A stretch of 36,759 nt of DNA from Chara braunii (GCA_003427395.1 BFEA01000179.1:602199-638957), one strand, 5' to 3'; counted from the first letter of the stretch, positions 10,289 to 20,310 are shown. Notes: generated from the letters alone by a model not told the origin. Program-made: numbers and translations.

Positions 10289-10769
10289 CAGACTTTGTCT
10301 AACCTTCCATAATTAAATACTCAGTCCCGTTGTTAAATTACCATTCAATAAAAGTCTGGGTGAAACCTTTAATAAAACAATAGAAATCACCAGGGCTAAA
10401 ACCTTTTAGGTTGAGTATTGAGAATGAATTGGAGTCGAGTCGTAGACCGACGAATCGACAACCGACCTGTTATTAGTGATAATAGAAGATGATCCCTGCA
10501 GAATTAAGCTAGTCTAGTCTAAATTTTGAATCAAACGATCAAGAGGATCTGTAACACAAGGCAGACCAATCCCCAAGCTAAACCTATAAGTCCATGAAGA
10601 ATAATGTCTATATAACAATGTCACTTAAGGTTCTCCTGCAAACTAAGTCTAAGCCTACCTCTAAGCCCATGCTAAAAGAAAAGGTAGACCTTTGACAGAA
10701 TCTCCTCTATACAGAGTGGATTGTCAGAATTGCCATCTATCAAAATATAACCTATCTCCTTTAACCTAA

Positions 10770-11310
10770 GAAAAATTTCGGCAGCGCTTCCCGTAGGAAA
10801 AGTGTCTTCTCAGAATTTATACAAACTCATATATGAAAACAAAAATAATATTTAACTTTGGAAAGTTAAATTTTGTCCAACTCTCTGAATTAGTAAAAAA
10901 TTGGGCAGCATTTCCTTTAGAATGGTAGACTTCCTAGATTTATATTAAGTTAGATAAAAAATCCGAAGCCAGACTTGCGTTCGACTTAAGACAAAGTTCA
11001 ACTAACCCTTTATATTTGAAAAAATTTCGGCAGCGCTTCCTGTAGAGAGAGTGTTATTCCAAGATTTATACAAAACTAAGTTTAAAATTTAGAAATAACT
11101 TTTAACTTCCCAAAGTCTAATTTTGTTTAGCTCCTTGAATTAACAAAAATTTGGTCATCATTCCCTTTAGAAAAGAAAACTTATCATATTTTTACTAAGT
11201 CATGTATACAATTTAAACAAACTGAACATTTGAAAGCAAAATTTTTACTAACTCCTTGGATTTGCAGAAATTTCGGCACTGTTTCTCGTAGAGAAAGCAA
11301 CTTACCAAGA
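10770..11310. repeat. ~124-bp tandem units, left arm, five copies
   Basis: The word TTTCGGCAGCGCTTCC or a decayed form recurs with its G at about 10781, 10905, 11030, 11154 and 11276, followed by a GTAGGAAAA-type word and an AAGATTTATAC-like word. Spacing is 122-125 bp. The array is mirrored in the right arm. Confidence 0.8.
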
Positions 11311-11599
11311 TTTATACAAAGCCAAGAATAAGAAATGATCCCAAAAAATGCAGAAATCGATCTAAGGAAAATAAACTTAGCTAAGAAAATGCAAGAATCG
11401 AAACTAACTCCTATGACTCTAGCACGTGGCGAACATTTAAGTAACTACCTGTCAAACTGAAACTCAGACCAAGTAGTAATCTAAGTCAGTCACATGCAAG
11501 GCCAAACCACAAAGGTAAGTATTTTCACCAACTTATCAAACAATAGTTCATAGTCTTTCAATGATTTATCCCTTTATACCCAACTTACATAAGACATTT

Positions 11600-12330
11600 A
11601 ACTAGACTACCCAAACTTATGGAACATGTCTAGCTCAACCATTGAATATACAAAAACACAGGGCACAACAACTTTTCTCTTCCTTGGGCACATGACTAGG
11701 CCACCGTAGTCGCCCTAAACTTTTTAAGTATCAAAGTTTTATATAATTATCTGCACTTAGTTTTTTGAGGTAACATATAACTGAACCGATCATCTTTAGC
11801 TCGAGATTCAGTCTGCCCTTTCATTCCACAAATTTATTCTTAGTTAATACTCTTTTCAGTTTGTGATAAGCTATAGTCAGACCACTCAAACTTATGAAAC
11901 CCTGTCTGACTAGCCTGTTCATAAATAAAATAGTAATAAAATATAGTCAAGTTATAACCTTCTGGCTACAGCATGTACGTGGCATTTGACCAAGGCCACC
12001 CAAACTTATGAAACATATCTGGTCTTTTGCCCGATTCATTTTTCTCAATGGTGAAGCAGGAAGAGGCTGAGCCACCCAAACTTATGGAACATGCTCAACC
12101 CTCCTCGTTCAAAGCCAAAAGAACCAAAAAAAACTTAAATTAAACAAAGGAACAAAACCACCCAAACTTATAAAACAATGTTTGGTTCCTAAAAAGTCCG
12201 CCACAGACAACTCTCATAAATCAGAGCAACCAGACCACCCAAACTTATGGAACATGTCTCGTTCTCTAAGCAATTCAAAAATAAACATAGCACTGAGCCT
12301 CCCCAAACTTATGGAGACTTGCCCAACCTT
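11600..12330. repeat. array of a conserved ~20-nt core in covarying stems
   Basis: Seven copies of the core CCCAAACTTATGGAACATG (with small changes) sit between self-complementary flanks that differ from copy to copy. Examples are CTAGAC 11602-11607 with GTCTAG 11628-11633; TAGTCAGAC 11874-11882 with GTCTGACTA 11904-11912; GACCA 11988-11992 with TGGTC 12020-12024; GAGC 12069-12072 with GCTC 12093-12096; and AGGAAC 12148-12153 with GTTCCT 12185-12190, extended by AAA/TTT after one mismatch. The enclosed loop is constant in length at about 20-31 nt, usually 20-22. The array forms the centre of the giant palindrome. Another copy, inverted, lies at 35280-36375. Function unknown. Confidence 0.85.
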
Positions 12331-12693
12331 TGATTGACCCAGTCAATCTCAAGCAAAACTACCTTCCCCCAGATGCCATCCCACAATCTGCTTTCAAAAC
12401 TGCAACTGACATTACCCATACATTGCTTTATTTAAGTCTGTTTCAAATCCTGAAAGTCAAACCTTGTTTCTAAGTTGAACGGTTTAGTCATATGCTGCCT
12501 TAAAAGACTAAGTGCAGAAGTTATATATAACTTGAATATTTTAAACAGTTCAGAGCGACTAAGTTAGACGGCCTAGTCACATACCCAAGAAAGAAAAACA
12601 TTATAGTGCCATGTGTTTTGTGTATGCCCAATGGTTGAGCTAGAAATTTTTCCATACGTTTGGAAGGTCTAGCTTTATGCCCTAGGTAAGCTT

Positions 12694-13383
12694 ATATGCA
12701 TTTTGATAGAGTCGCCGTATATGAAATTTGGGGTTATTTGGAGTTTTAGAATTTGCGCTATTAAGATTTATGAAATTTTTGAAACTGGTCGAGTTTTTTT
12801 TGGGCCAAATTTCATGGAAATGCACCTTTGGCTTGCTGTTTTATATGTTTTAAATTGGTTTTTTTAGGGTTTTTTTCTGTGATGGGGTTGTAAGAAGTGC
12901 ACTCTATGGATTGGTGTGAAGTGTTGTTAAAATGACTGTCTGGTTTTCTTATAAATGGGCCTGAAAAATGGGTGCTCGGTTAACCTGCTCTCCACAAGTG
13001 GTTAACGGGGCATCTGGTTTTCAGGCCTGAAATTTCTGAAATTAGGGTTTTGGGCTCAAATTTCATGTTTTTTTGGAATTTCAAGTTTTTGCTATATATG
13101 CATTTTGATAGGGTTGCCGTATATGAGATTTGGGGTTATTTGGAATTTTAAAATTTGCGCTATTAAGATTTCTGAAATTGGTCGAGTTTTTTTGGGCCAA
13201 ATTTCATGGAAATGCACCTTTGGCTTGCTGTTTTGTATGTTTTTAATTGTTTTTTTAGGTTTTTTTCCTGTAATGGGGTTGTAAGAAGTGCACTTTATAG
13301 ATTGGTGTGAAGTGTTGTTAAAATGACTGTCTGGTTTTCTTATAAATAGGCCTGAAAAATGGGTGCTCGGTTAACCTGCTCTT
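12694..13383. mobile_element. Mutator-like element 2, internally duplicated (690 bp)
   Basis: Bounded by GGTAAGCTT (12685-12693) and GGTAAGCGT (13384-13392), a 9-bp duplication with one mismatch. The left palindrome arm and the copy near 36350 are uninterrupted here. Inside, about 300 bp are repeated: 12694-12998 matches 13094-13383 (TATGCATTTTGATAG, CCAAATTTCATGGAAATGCA, TAAAATGACTGTCTGG). The second, fuller copy starts AGTGGTTAACGGGGC near 13003 and both copies end GGTGCTCGGTTAACCTGCTC. The GGTTAAC-bearing ends mark it as the same family as the elements at 9302 and 36116. Confidence 0.65.
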
Positions 13384-13639
13384 GGTAAGCGTAGTATAAA
13401 TGACAAATCATTGTTTGACTCTGGGGCTGGTAAGAGTACTTACCATTGTGGTTTGACCTTGGATGTGACTTAGTAAGATTTCTACTTAGTCTAAGTTTTA
13501 GTTTGATAAGTAATTGCTTTAGTTGCTCGCCACGTGCTAGAACCATAGGAGTTAGTTCAGTTTCTTCATTTTCTAAGCCAATTTTTTTTTACTTATGTCA
13601 ATTGTCGCATTTTCTGGGAGAATTTTTTATACGTGGCTT

Positions 13640-14190
13640 TGTATAAATATTGGAAAGGTACTTCTCCTACGGGAAGCGCTTCCGAAATTTCTACAAAACC
13701 AAGAAGTTAATCAAATGTGGTTTTCAAAGTTTAACGTTTTGTCTAAGTTTATGCCTAACTTAGTCAAAATCTGAAAAACCTTCTTTTCTAAGGGAAGTGT
13801 TGCCCGTACTTTTGCTGATTGAAGGAGTTGTACAAAATTTGACTTTAGAAAGTTAAGATCATTTGAGGTCTTGAGCTTAGCTTTATGTAAATTTTGAAAA
13901 ATTATTTTCTCTACGGAAAGAACTACCGAAACTTCTAGAAATGTAAGGAGTTGGTTAAAATTTTGTCTTGATGAAAATCAAGTCTTATGTTTGAGTTCTT
14001 ATCTGAGTTAATATGAATATGAGAAGTCTACTTCTCTAAAGGAGATGCTGCCAAAATTTTTACTAATTCAGTGAGTTAGACAAAATTTAACTTTCTAGAG
14101 TTAAGGATTATTTATGTTTTCGTATTCGGGCTTATATCATTTTTGAAAATACACTTTTCCTACGGGAAACACTGCCAAAATTTTCTTAGT
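13640..14190. repeat. ~124-bp tandem units, right arm, five copies
   Basis: Reverse-complement counterpart of 10770-11310. Words of the form CTTCTCCTACGGGAAGCGCTTCC recur at about 13670, 13793, 13914, 14041 and 14163. The CT-rich and GA-rich halves tend to stay complementary in each unit. Confidence 0.8.
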
Positions 14191-14873
14191 TTGAAAGAGA
14201 TAGATTATATTTTGACAGGCGACAATTCTGGCGATCCACCCTCCAAAGGGGAGATTTTGTCAAAGGTCTACCCTTCTTTGAACACTTGCTTAAAGGTAGA
14301 CATTGATTTAGTATAAGGATAATTTTTAGTAAGAATGTGTTATGGAGATTCAGTCCCCATACACCGATACTCTAGCCGTGGGCATTGATTTGTTTTGTGT
14401 CACAGACCTTCTTTCGATATTTTGATTCAGGATTGGACTAGTTTCAAAAGATCGCATGAGAATCATCTTCTGTTATCACTGATAACATGTCGGTTGTCGA
14501 TTCGTCGGTTTACGATTCGCATCGCCACTCAACCTAAAGTGTTTATCCCTGTCGTTTGAATTTTTTCATTGGGTTTTCATCCGGACTTCTTAAAAGTCAT
14601 TTCAAAAAGATATTGAGTGTTTTATTTTGGGATGATTGCATAAAGGGTGAGGCTTGTATGGATAAAACGAGGGGTGTGAGCGTTGAGAATGGTTGAAGTT
14701 GACCCCGTGTCGTGCATGAATTTTTTGATGAATCTTTGATGTGAATTGTGAGTAGGTTTTATGGTTTGGATTCTGGATCGGATTGCCTGCCATCACACAC
14801 ATATTTATGGTTGAAAGGAGTCCCACTGTGATTGTGAGAAGTGATCGTCTCATATTATGTACCCCTTTTATAT

Positions 14874-15335
14874 ATGTACATACATATGCCTTGAGCGTTT
14901 GCGTGACCTACTGCGACGATGCATAAGGGTTAAACAGATTATGCTTTGAGAGAAGAGAGACATCCCCTTTTACCCTTTTGCTTTTTAGAATTATTATAGT
15001 TGGACGTTCGAGTCGGTGACAACCGTCTAAGTAAAACCCCTTGATCTCTCTCCAGGCCCTGGATGATGGAGCTTGCCTCCAAGGCCTCGAGAGACGACTG
15101 CCTCCACAGGTATGACCTGTGTACAACCCACTCTCCGCAGGGTACAAAAGAGAGTGTGGTTCTCAACCGCCTAGGCGGTTGTCTAGCATCGAGAGTTCAA
15201 TCCCTCAAGGCGCGTGTTAACCGACATTTGAGTGTCGAACATGACCCTCGAGACCATTGAGGACCACATTGTCGGGCCAAATACCCTGACAAGGGTATTG
15301 ACCGGGGATTTAAAACGTCGGACGCTGTCCGACTC
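14874..15335. repeat. hairpin cluster, right outer arm
   Basis: Successive perfect or near-perfect inverted repeats: CACAGG/CCTGTG (15105-15121), CACTCTC/GAGAGTG (15129-15156), the 18-bp palindrome CAACCGCCTAGGCGGTTG (15164-15181), CGACA/TGTCG (15222-15237), AATACCCT/AGGGTATT (15280-15299) and GTCGGAC/GTCCGAC (15317-15333). The order parallels the left arm but the stem sequences differ. Open frames are short and unassigned. Confidence 0.75.
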
Positions 15336-16340
15336 TTTCGTTGAATTGAAGGACTTGATGAGACTCACATTTACTAAAAGTTTATTCAGACCTGACCTAT
15401 GACCGAGGTACTAAAAGCTTCGAATTTTAGACCGGACGCTTGTGGCGTCCGAGAGTAGCGACAATAACTGGCAGTGCTTTACTTTTGTCGAAATCACAGA
15501 GAGGAGTGAACGTGGAAATGTTAAAGTTAGGCTTAATTATATTTAAAATAATATAGCAGCCGCGTGATTCAGAGCCTAACAGGGCTAAAACGAATGGTCG
15601 TCAGGTATAGGACCGAGGCGCAGGAGAGATGAGTCACCTATTTTTATTGGGCTGTGAGATTTGACATTGCGTCGGGGCCCGACGCCGGACTCGTGGTTAG
15701 AGGTGTGGCTTACTGGGCCTACCGGTCTAAGCCCCATTTGGTTAGATGGTGGGGCGATGGTTGTTGGCTATGTAAGGCAGGTAAAGCCTTCTTGGCCCTG
15801 TACCTGGTGGACCTACTGGTAGTTGTTCTTTAAATAGAAGAGTTGTTTCTATTTTGTTGTGAAATAAAAGTTAGCCAAGTAGGTAACATACCAGCCTGAC
15901 CTACCGCAGATGCGAGGATCGAAGTGAGTAGGGCCCATTGGGCTAGCTCCTTTTGGAGCTGGCCATCGAAAAGGCGTGGTCGATTTTGGTCGTGCGATCA
16001 GTGAGATCGCGCTACTGATACCAGAATGAGACAAGACCGTTGGCTTTTGCCAACAGAGATGAAATATATATATATATTTGACGATATATATATATAAAAT
16101 TAAGACAAAAGCGCCATGGGGCGTGACGAGAAGGGAACTTAGTATCCCCATGAACAGTTGCAGGCGTCTGAAACAACGGGCGACCGTTTTTCTTAAGAGG
16201 TAAATTTTGTTTTTATTTTTTCCTTTTCTTTTCTTTTTCTTGGATTATTTCTATATTTGCTTTAGATTTTTTGTTTTTCTTGTTTTTTTTTTTAATTTTA
16301 ACTCCTGTTTTTTTTTTTTTTTAATTATTAGTGCAATTAG
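15336..16340. other. unassigned DNA with scattered hairpins
   Basis: No gene recognised. Hairpins are AGCTCC/GGAGCT (15945-15960), GCGATC/GATCGC (15994-16010) and GTTGGC/GCCAAC (16039-16054), followed by two short AT-dinucleotide tracts (16065-16079 and 16084-16096) and a T-rich stretch. The 100-codon minus-strand frame at 15849-16151 crosses the AT tracts and is not convincing. Confidence 0.5.
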
Positions 16341-16346
16341 TAAAGT

Positions 16347-16600
16347 GCCCGTTCGCTTTTAACGAGCGGGCAACCCTCTTAGTATAGGTGAGCAAAATCG
16401 AATGAATCTTCCACAATATGCGGCCACATTCTAGGCATTGGCACTGCCCACATTCGGGTGATTTGCAGGCTGCGAGGGGCAGGCGTGTTGTTCCCTGGTG
16501 GCCGAATGAAGATTTTGCGACGTCGTTTGGGTTAGTCGCCTCTCTCTCATGGGGCCTTCATGACAACTCACAAACCTCTAGCAGCGGTCGTGACTGTCAG

Positions 16601-16689
<89 letters not shown>

Positions 16690-16690
16690 N

Positions 16691-16722
<32 letters not shown>

Positions 16723-17112
16723 CAATCAACCCGGCATCGTTTGATGTGCCCATTCGTTTAAGAATGGGCTGCAACAACCAACAGAATGCCTGAACCTGGC
16801 TCTGTTGGCGAGCAGGTGCAGGCGCACGTTGGGGCGAAGAGAAAAAAACCCTGTTGAGCGTGACTCTGGCTTGGCTCTGTAGAGTGACTGTGGGAAAGGG
16901 GGTGACTGTTCATTTTCATGAAAAACGAGTTGCTCTGCCCTTAAGGAATTAGAATAAAGTTATAAAAAAAAAAAATGGAGAAGAAAAGAAAAGAAAGGAA
17001 AAAAAAGTAAGGAAGGAAAGAGAAAAAAAAGGGCAGCATGGAATAGGTGCAGGGGAAGAGAAGGCTCTAGAGGGTAATGAGACTGCGCCTATTCGTTTTT
17101 TTAATAGGTTGC
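16347..17112. repeat. three hairpins with a shared loop and covarying stems
   Basis: GCCCGTTCG/CGAGCGGGC (16347-16371, one G-T pair), GCCCATTC/GAATGGGC (16748-16769) and CCTATT/AATAGG (17088-17108) all enclose a CGTTTNAA-like loop, are preceded by GTGC/CTGC, and are followed by CAAC or TGCA. The two sides of the stem change together. Intervening DNA is mostly simple sequence. Confidence 0.7.
16608..16721. repeat. (GA)n, undetermined base, poly-G
   Basis: A GA tract ends at an N (16690) and is followed by 31 G residues. This looks like a sequencing or gap-filling artefact at a simple repeat. Translated frames across it, including poly-Gly and poly-Pro, should be ignored. Confidence 0.95.
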
Positions 17113-17966
17113 AGTCTGGCTGGGTGCAGCCATTTCCAGAAGCACCCGCCCTGAGAAAATGGCTAGATGCTGCTGGGGTTTGATGACCTTGGTGCCCCTA
17201 GGGGAAAACCACGGCACCGGGCTCCTGGCCATTGATTTAGATCAAGGGCCGGGAGCACCGATGAATTTTGCCTGGCTATGGGCAAAGTAGCTGCCCACAT
17301 GCCTTCGGCTGGCTATACAAGTCAGCACTCCACCCAGCAACCTTACACATGTGGCAGTGCTGCTGGGGCATTCACTTGTGTGGATGTTGGCTGGCTGCTG
17401 CATGTTGCTATAGAGGGGAGCTACTGTTGGTGGGGGTGTTGGAAGTCTGCGGGAGCAGTTGGGGGAGAGACAGACGGCAACCATAGCCGAGGCTGGGAGC
17501 TCACTGCCCCACCTCTGCATGGGTGTTGCGGTCGGCGGGCTGCGTCAGGGTCCGGACGGGGTGTCAAGTGACACATATTTTGGTGGGGTTGTGCTACCGG
17601 ACTGTCGCCATAGCGTCAAGACCTTCCTAAGGGAAGGTGCTGCCGCATTCGCCGTGCGCCGCTGATGTTTTTTGTTTTTTTTTTAATGTGAGTATGGGGA
17701 GGTGCTGTTTGGTTAGCGGCAAGGCAACGACAGTGTATCCGGTGGGGTTACGCTGCTAAAATTTTGACTCGGCGGCAGTTTTTTGAAGGAAGTACTGCTC
17801 GTTCGGTGGCATGGGAAAGACAATGTATTGAGCACGGCAGTTATGCTGCCAAATTTACGGCGGGGCGAGCAGTAGTTCCAATTTTAATTTTTGTGGTGCG
17901 CAACGGTTATGGTGGATACTGAGCAACAACAGGCTCGAGCGGGTTAGTGGCCAACATAACAAGTAC
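17113..17966. other. unassigned GC-richer DNA with hairpins and a degenerate repeat
   Basis: Contains GGTGCC/GGCACC (17191-17218), GCTCCTGGCC with GGCCGGGAGC (17221-17256, ten pairs including one G-T) and ACCTTCC/GGAAGGT (17621-17638). A degenerate unit containing GGTGGGGTTGTGCT or GTTACGCTGCT or GTTATGCTGCC recurs near 17580, 17735 and 17835. Overlapping open frames of up to 97 codons have no recognised similarity. Confidence 0.5.
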
Positions 17967-18250
17967 AACGTCGTGAGACAGTTCGGTTCCTATCTACCGT
18001 TGGTGATTTGAAGAGAACTGAGAGAAGCCATCCCTAGTACGAGAGGACTAGGATGGGTCAACCTATGGTGGACCGGTTGTCATGCCAGTGGCATTGCCGG
18101 GTAGCTACGTTGTTATGGGAGAACCGCTGAAAGCATATAAGCGGGAAACCCCTCTTGAAAAAAGTTATCATACAAAGTGAAAGACCATCACTTGAATAGG
18201 CGAGAAGTAAAAGCACCGTGAGGTGTGAAGCTTACTTGTACTAATTACGA
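17967..18250 (+). rRNA. rrn26: 3' end of a mitochondrial-type large-subunit rRNA (nuclear insert, partial)
   Basis: The sequence has the bacterial/organellar LSU rRNA 3' landmarks in order: AACGTCGTGAGACAGTTCGG, then CTAGTACGAGAGGA (the sarcin-ricin loop, universal AGTACGAGAGGA), then GGTTGTCATGCCA, CCGGGTAGCTA, GCTGAAAGCATATAAGCGGGAAA, AATAGGCGAGAAGTAAAAGCACCGTGAGG and a TTGTACTAATTA end. Wording such as GTTCGGTTCCTATCTACCGTTGG is of plant mitochondrial rather than chloroplast type as I know it. Only the last ~280 bases are present and the N-terminal part of nad4L follows, so this is a transferred mitochondrial fragment in nuclear repeats, not a functional rRNA gene. Confidence 0.85.
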
Positions 18251-18294
18251 TTCCGACTATCGGGGATAATGGGGATACATACAAATATCGGATT

Positions 18295-18363
18295 ATGGAT
18301 TTAGTGAAATATTTAACATTTTCAATGATTCTTTTTCTTTTAGGTATTTGGGGAATCTTTAAG
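18295..18363 (+). pseudogene. nad4L: nad4L 5' fragment (mitochondrial NADH dehydrogenase subunit 4L)
   Basis: From ATG at 18295 the frame reads MDLVKYLTFSMILFLLG and then IWGIF before similarity ends, against a normal length of about 100 residues. This is the known N-terminus of plant NAD4L, the small membrane subunit of complex I, containing the first membrane helix. It begins about 45 bases after the LSU rRNA end, so both pieces probably moved together from mtDNA. It starts with ATG and has TGG for the conserved Trp. In many flowering plants such positions need RNA editing; the unedited-looking state may point to a lineage with little editing or to a transfer via RNA. Truncated and non-functional. 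Confidence 0.8.
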
Positions 18364-19462
18364 AGGTTGGGCTAGCGCTTGTATGTGGTTGGGATTATGC
18401 GGAGTTGGTGCACGTTTGGGTCTATGCGACAGTGGTGCATGGACCGGCGGCATAAAGAGAGCGCGGAGTGAGTGCTCGCGGCGGTGGCTATAGTAGTTGC
18501 GGCACTTGCGGTTTGCGCCAAAAGGACTTTTTTTTTTTTTTTTTTGGTTCGCGGCACATGCGGTTTGGACCAGGGCCACCTTTATTTTTTTTGCGGCCTG
18601 CGGTGTGAGAGGTATTGGTGTTTGAGACCATCCGGTGGTAGAGCGACAACGTGGGACCACCAGGGCCATTTCGAGACCAAGTGGAATTGATTATGAGATC
18701 GAGACGGACAAATTGGTGTGGTTATTGTGAGCGGGTTTGATGATTGGAGGCAGCATGGGCTTACGATTGGTTGGGAGTATCCTTAGTTTGATTGAGGAAT
18801 ACTCTTTGTGGTTAAGGTGCAGTTGGGGTATGTTGGGACGGTCAAGAACATTGAGAAGACGTGAGACTTATTCTTTGGAGCACCCTCCTGGAGGGTTATC
18901 CCACTTGAGTTTTCTCGATGGACCCGACTCTCGCTCACTTGGGCACTTGAGAGAGGACGCGGACTGTGGCTCAGGAGAAAGGCAACAACCTGTGAAGTTG
19001 TGAGCCACGTATTTTCATGTGGGCTACATATTTTCATATTCAACGACGATTATTTTTTTCTGATTGAAATATTACCCGACGTTCTTGAGTGAGCCGGACC
19101 AAACTCCACTTAAGATCAGTTGAAAGACTCAAATTTCTTGTCACACCTTTGTGAACCCACACTTTGTTTGACGCTGTTCGTTTTGAATGTTCGAAAGAAA
19201 AGGTAGAGGAAAGTTGTGCGAGTCATGCATGTGAATGGAAAGGTCTGACTCGGGTATGGGTTTTGTTTGTTTGCCCAAACTTGTTTTGCTTCGGATTGGT
19301 GCAGGTAGCTAGAACAATGCTTGCAAAGGAGGTAGATTGTGTCTACATGGGATGCTGAAAATGATTGTCCTTTTTCCATCTTTCATCTGCCTTCATGTTA
19401 AAAGCACGTGTGTTTTAAAATGAATAATTTCAATGGGTGTCGTGAAAGAAACTTGTGAACTT
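18364..19462. other. unassigned DNA
   Basis: No recognised gene. A perfect hairpin ACCCTCC/GGAGGGT lies at 18882-18896. GCGACAACGTGG near 18635 resembles the end motif of repeat family D. A homopolymer of T lies at 18530-18545. Several frames of 60-109 codons overlap and none has a recognisable domain. Confidence 0.45.
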
Positions 19463-19634
19463 AGGTCGATTGGACTTAACTTTTCCCCATGATTGACCTG
19501 TTTTATCCCGAATGACCTTATCTACCTGTACCTGTCCATAGGTAGCTAGAAACATACGAGGTCGATTGGACTTAACTTTTCCCCAGGATTGACCCGTTTT
19601 ATCCCGAATGACCTTATCTATCTATACCTGTCCA
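19463..19634. repeat. 96-bp tandem duplication
   Basis: Unit one 19463-19558 and unit two 19559-19634 (slightly short) both begin AGGTCGATTGGACTTAACTT and contain TTTTATCCCGAATGACCTTA and ACCTGTCC. Only a few differences, so recent. Confidence 0.92.
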
Positions 19635-20043
19635 AATGATTCTCTTTCTTTATCTCTTCTGATTTCTTTTTGAAGTTTTTATCCAAGTTACCCTGAACTT
19701 AGGAGAACTGATAATATCTGAAAGTTATTTGCAGTGGACACATTCTCTTTCTCTATGAAGTATCTGGGGCGGGAGCCGACCCTGTTATCGACCCGAAGTG
19801 GACCGTTTTACGGGGGGGTACTTTGTCGATTTGGTGGAGACGGCCCGGCTTCTGAGATCTGAGTCTTGTGCTCGGACGAGGAGGAGTACCCCAGACCACT
19901 TCCTAGAGGAAGAGGCATGCAACACTTCAAGCAATGCACCTTATCAAGAATCATTCGTAAAGCAGTTTGTCATCCAAAAAGATTGAAAATGAATGAAGAC
20001 AGGTATGTGTGTCGAATCTTAGGTCCGCGGTAGGCTGAAAAGA

Positions 20044-20310
20044 ATGACCTTGGCAGAGCGTCTCATGAAGTCAAAACTGAGGTTGTCCGACTATCATGTT
20101 GACAGCATGAATGTTATTTTCGATAGCCAACTCCTTGTTGGTGATTGTATGATTGTTTTGTGGAGTGGGGTGGTCGGATTTTATTTTGATATCGTGTTAT
20201 TGGATGTATCAAATGATGATTGGATTCTCTTGGTTATCACTTCGTATGGGATATGCGTTCTATCGACTACAATCAATTCTTGTTCATGTAATTATGTATG
20301 GTTGTTATAA
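20044..20310 (+). CDS. hypothetical 88-residue ORF with two hydrophobic stretches
   Basis: I do not recognise this ORF. The N-terminal third is basic (MTLAERLMKSKLRLSDYH). Two hydrophobic segments follow (roughly residues 34-56 and 60-75) that could be membrane helices. There is no nearby homologous copy in the window, no visible promoter, and the surrounding DNA is repetitive. T-rich sequence readily yields hydrophobic frames, so a chance ORF is the simplest explanation. Confidence 0.12.
   Translation: MTLAERLMKSKLRLSDYHVDSMNVIFDSQLLVGDCMIVLWSGVVGFYFDIVLLDVSNDDWILLVITSYGICVLSTTINSCSCNYVWLL

Larger units (their letters stand above)
8280..15335. repeat. ~7-kb imperfect inverted repeat (giant palindrome)
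   Basis: Reverse-complement matches are nested around a centre near 12.1 kb: 11570-11790 with 12490-12700; 10770-11560 with 13440-14190; 10427-10480 with 14470-14530; 9093-9300 with 14645-14860; 8880-9030 with 14880-15020 (more diverged); and a weak match near 8290-8360 with 15190-15240. Two insertions break the symmetry: 9302-10288 in the left arm and 12694-13383 in the right. The arms have diverged substantially, so this is an old inversion duplication, not an assembly fold-back. Transcription through it would give a long hairpin RNA. No protein-coding frame spans it. Confidence 0.8.

Noticed and set aside
16418-16793. Open frames with long Arg-Glu and poly-Gly runs
   Set aside because: They are produced by the AG tract, the N and the poly-G run, which look like an assembly artefact.
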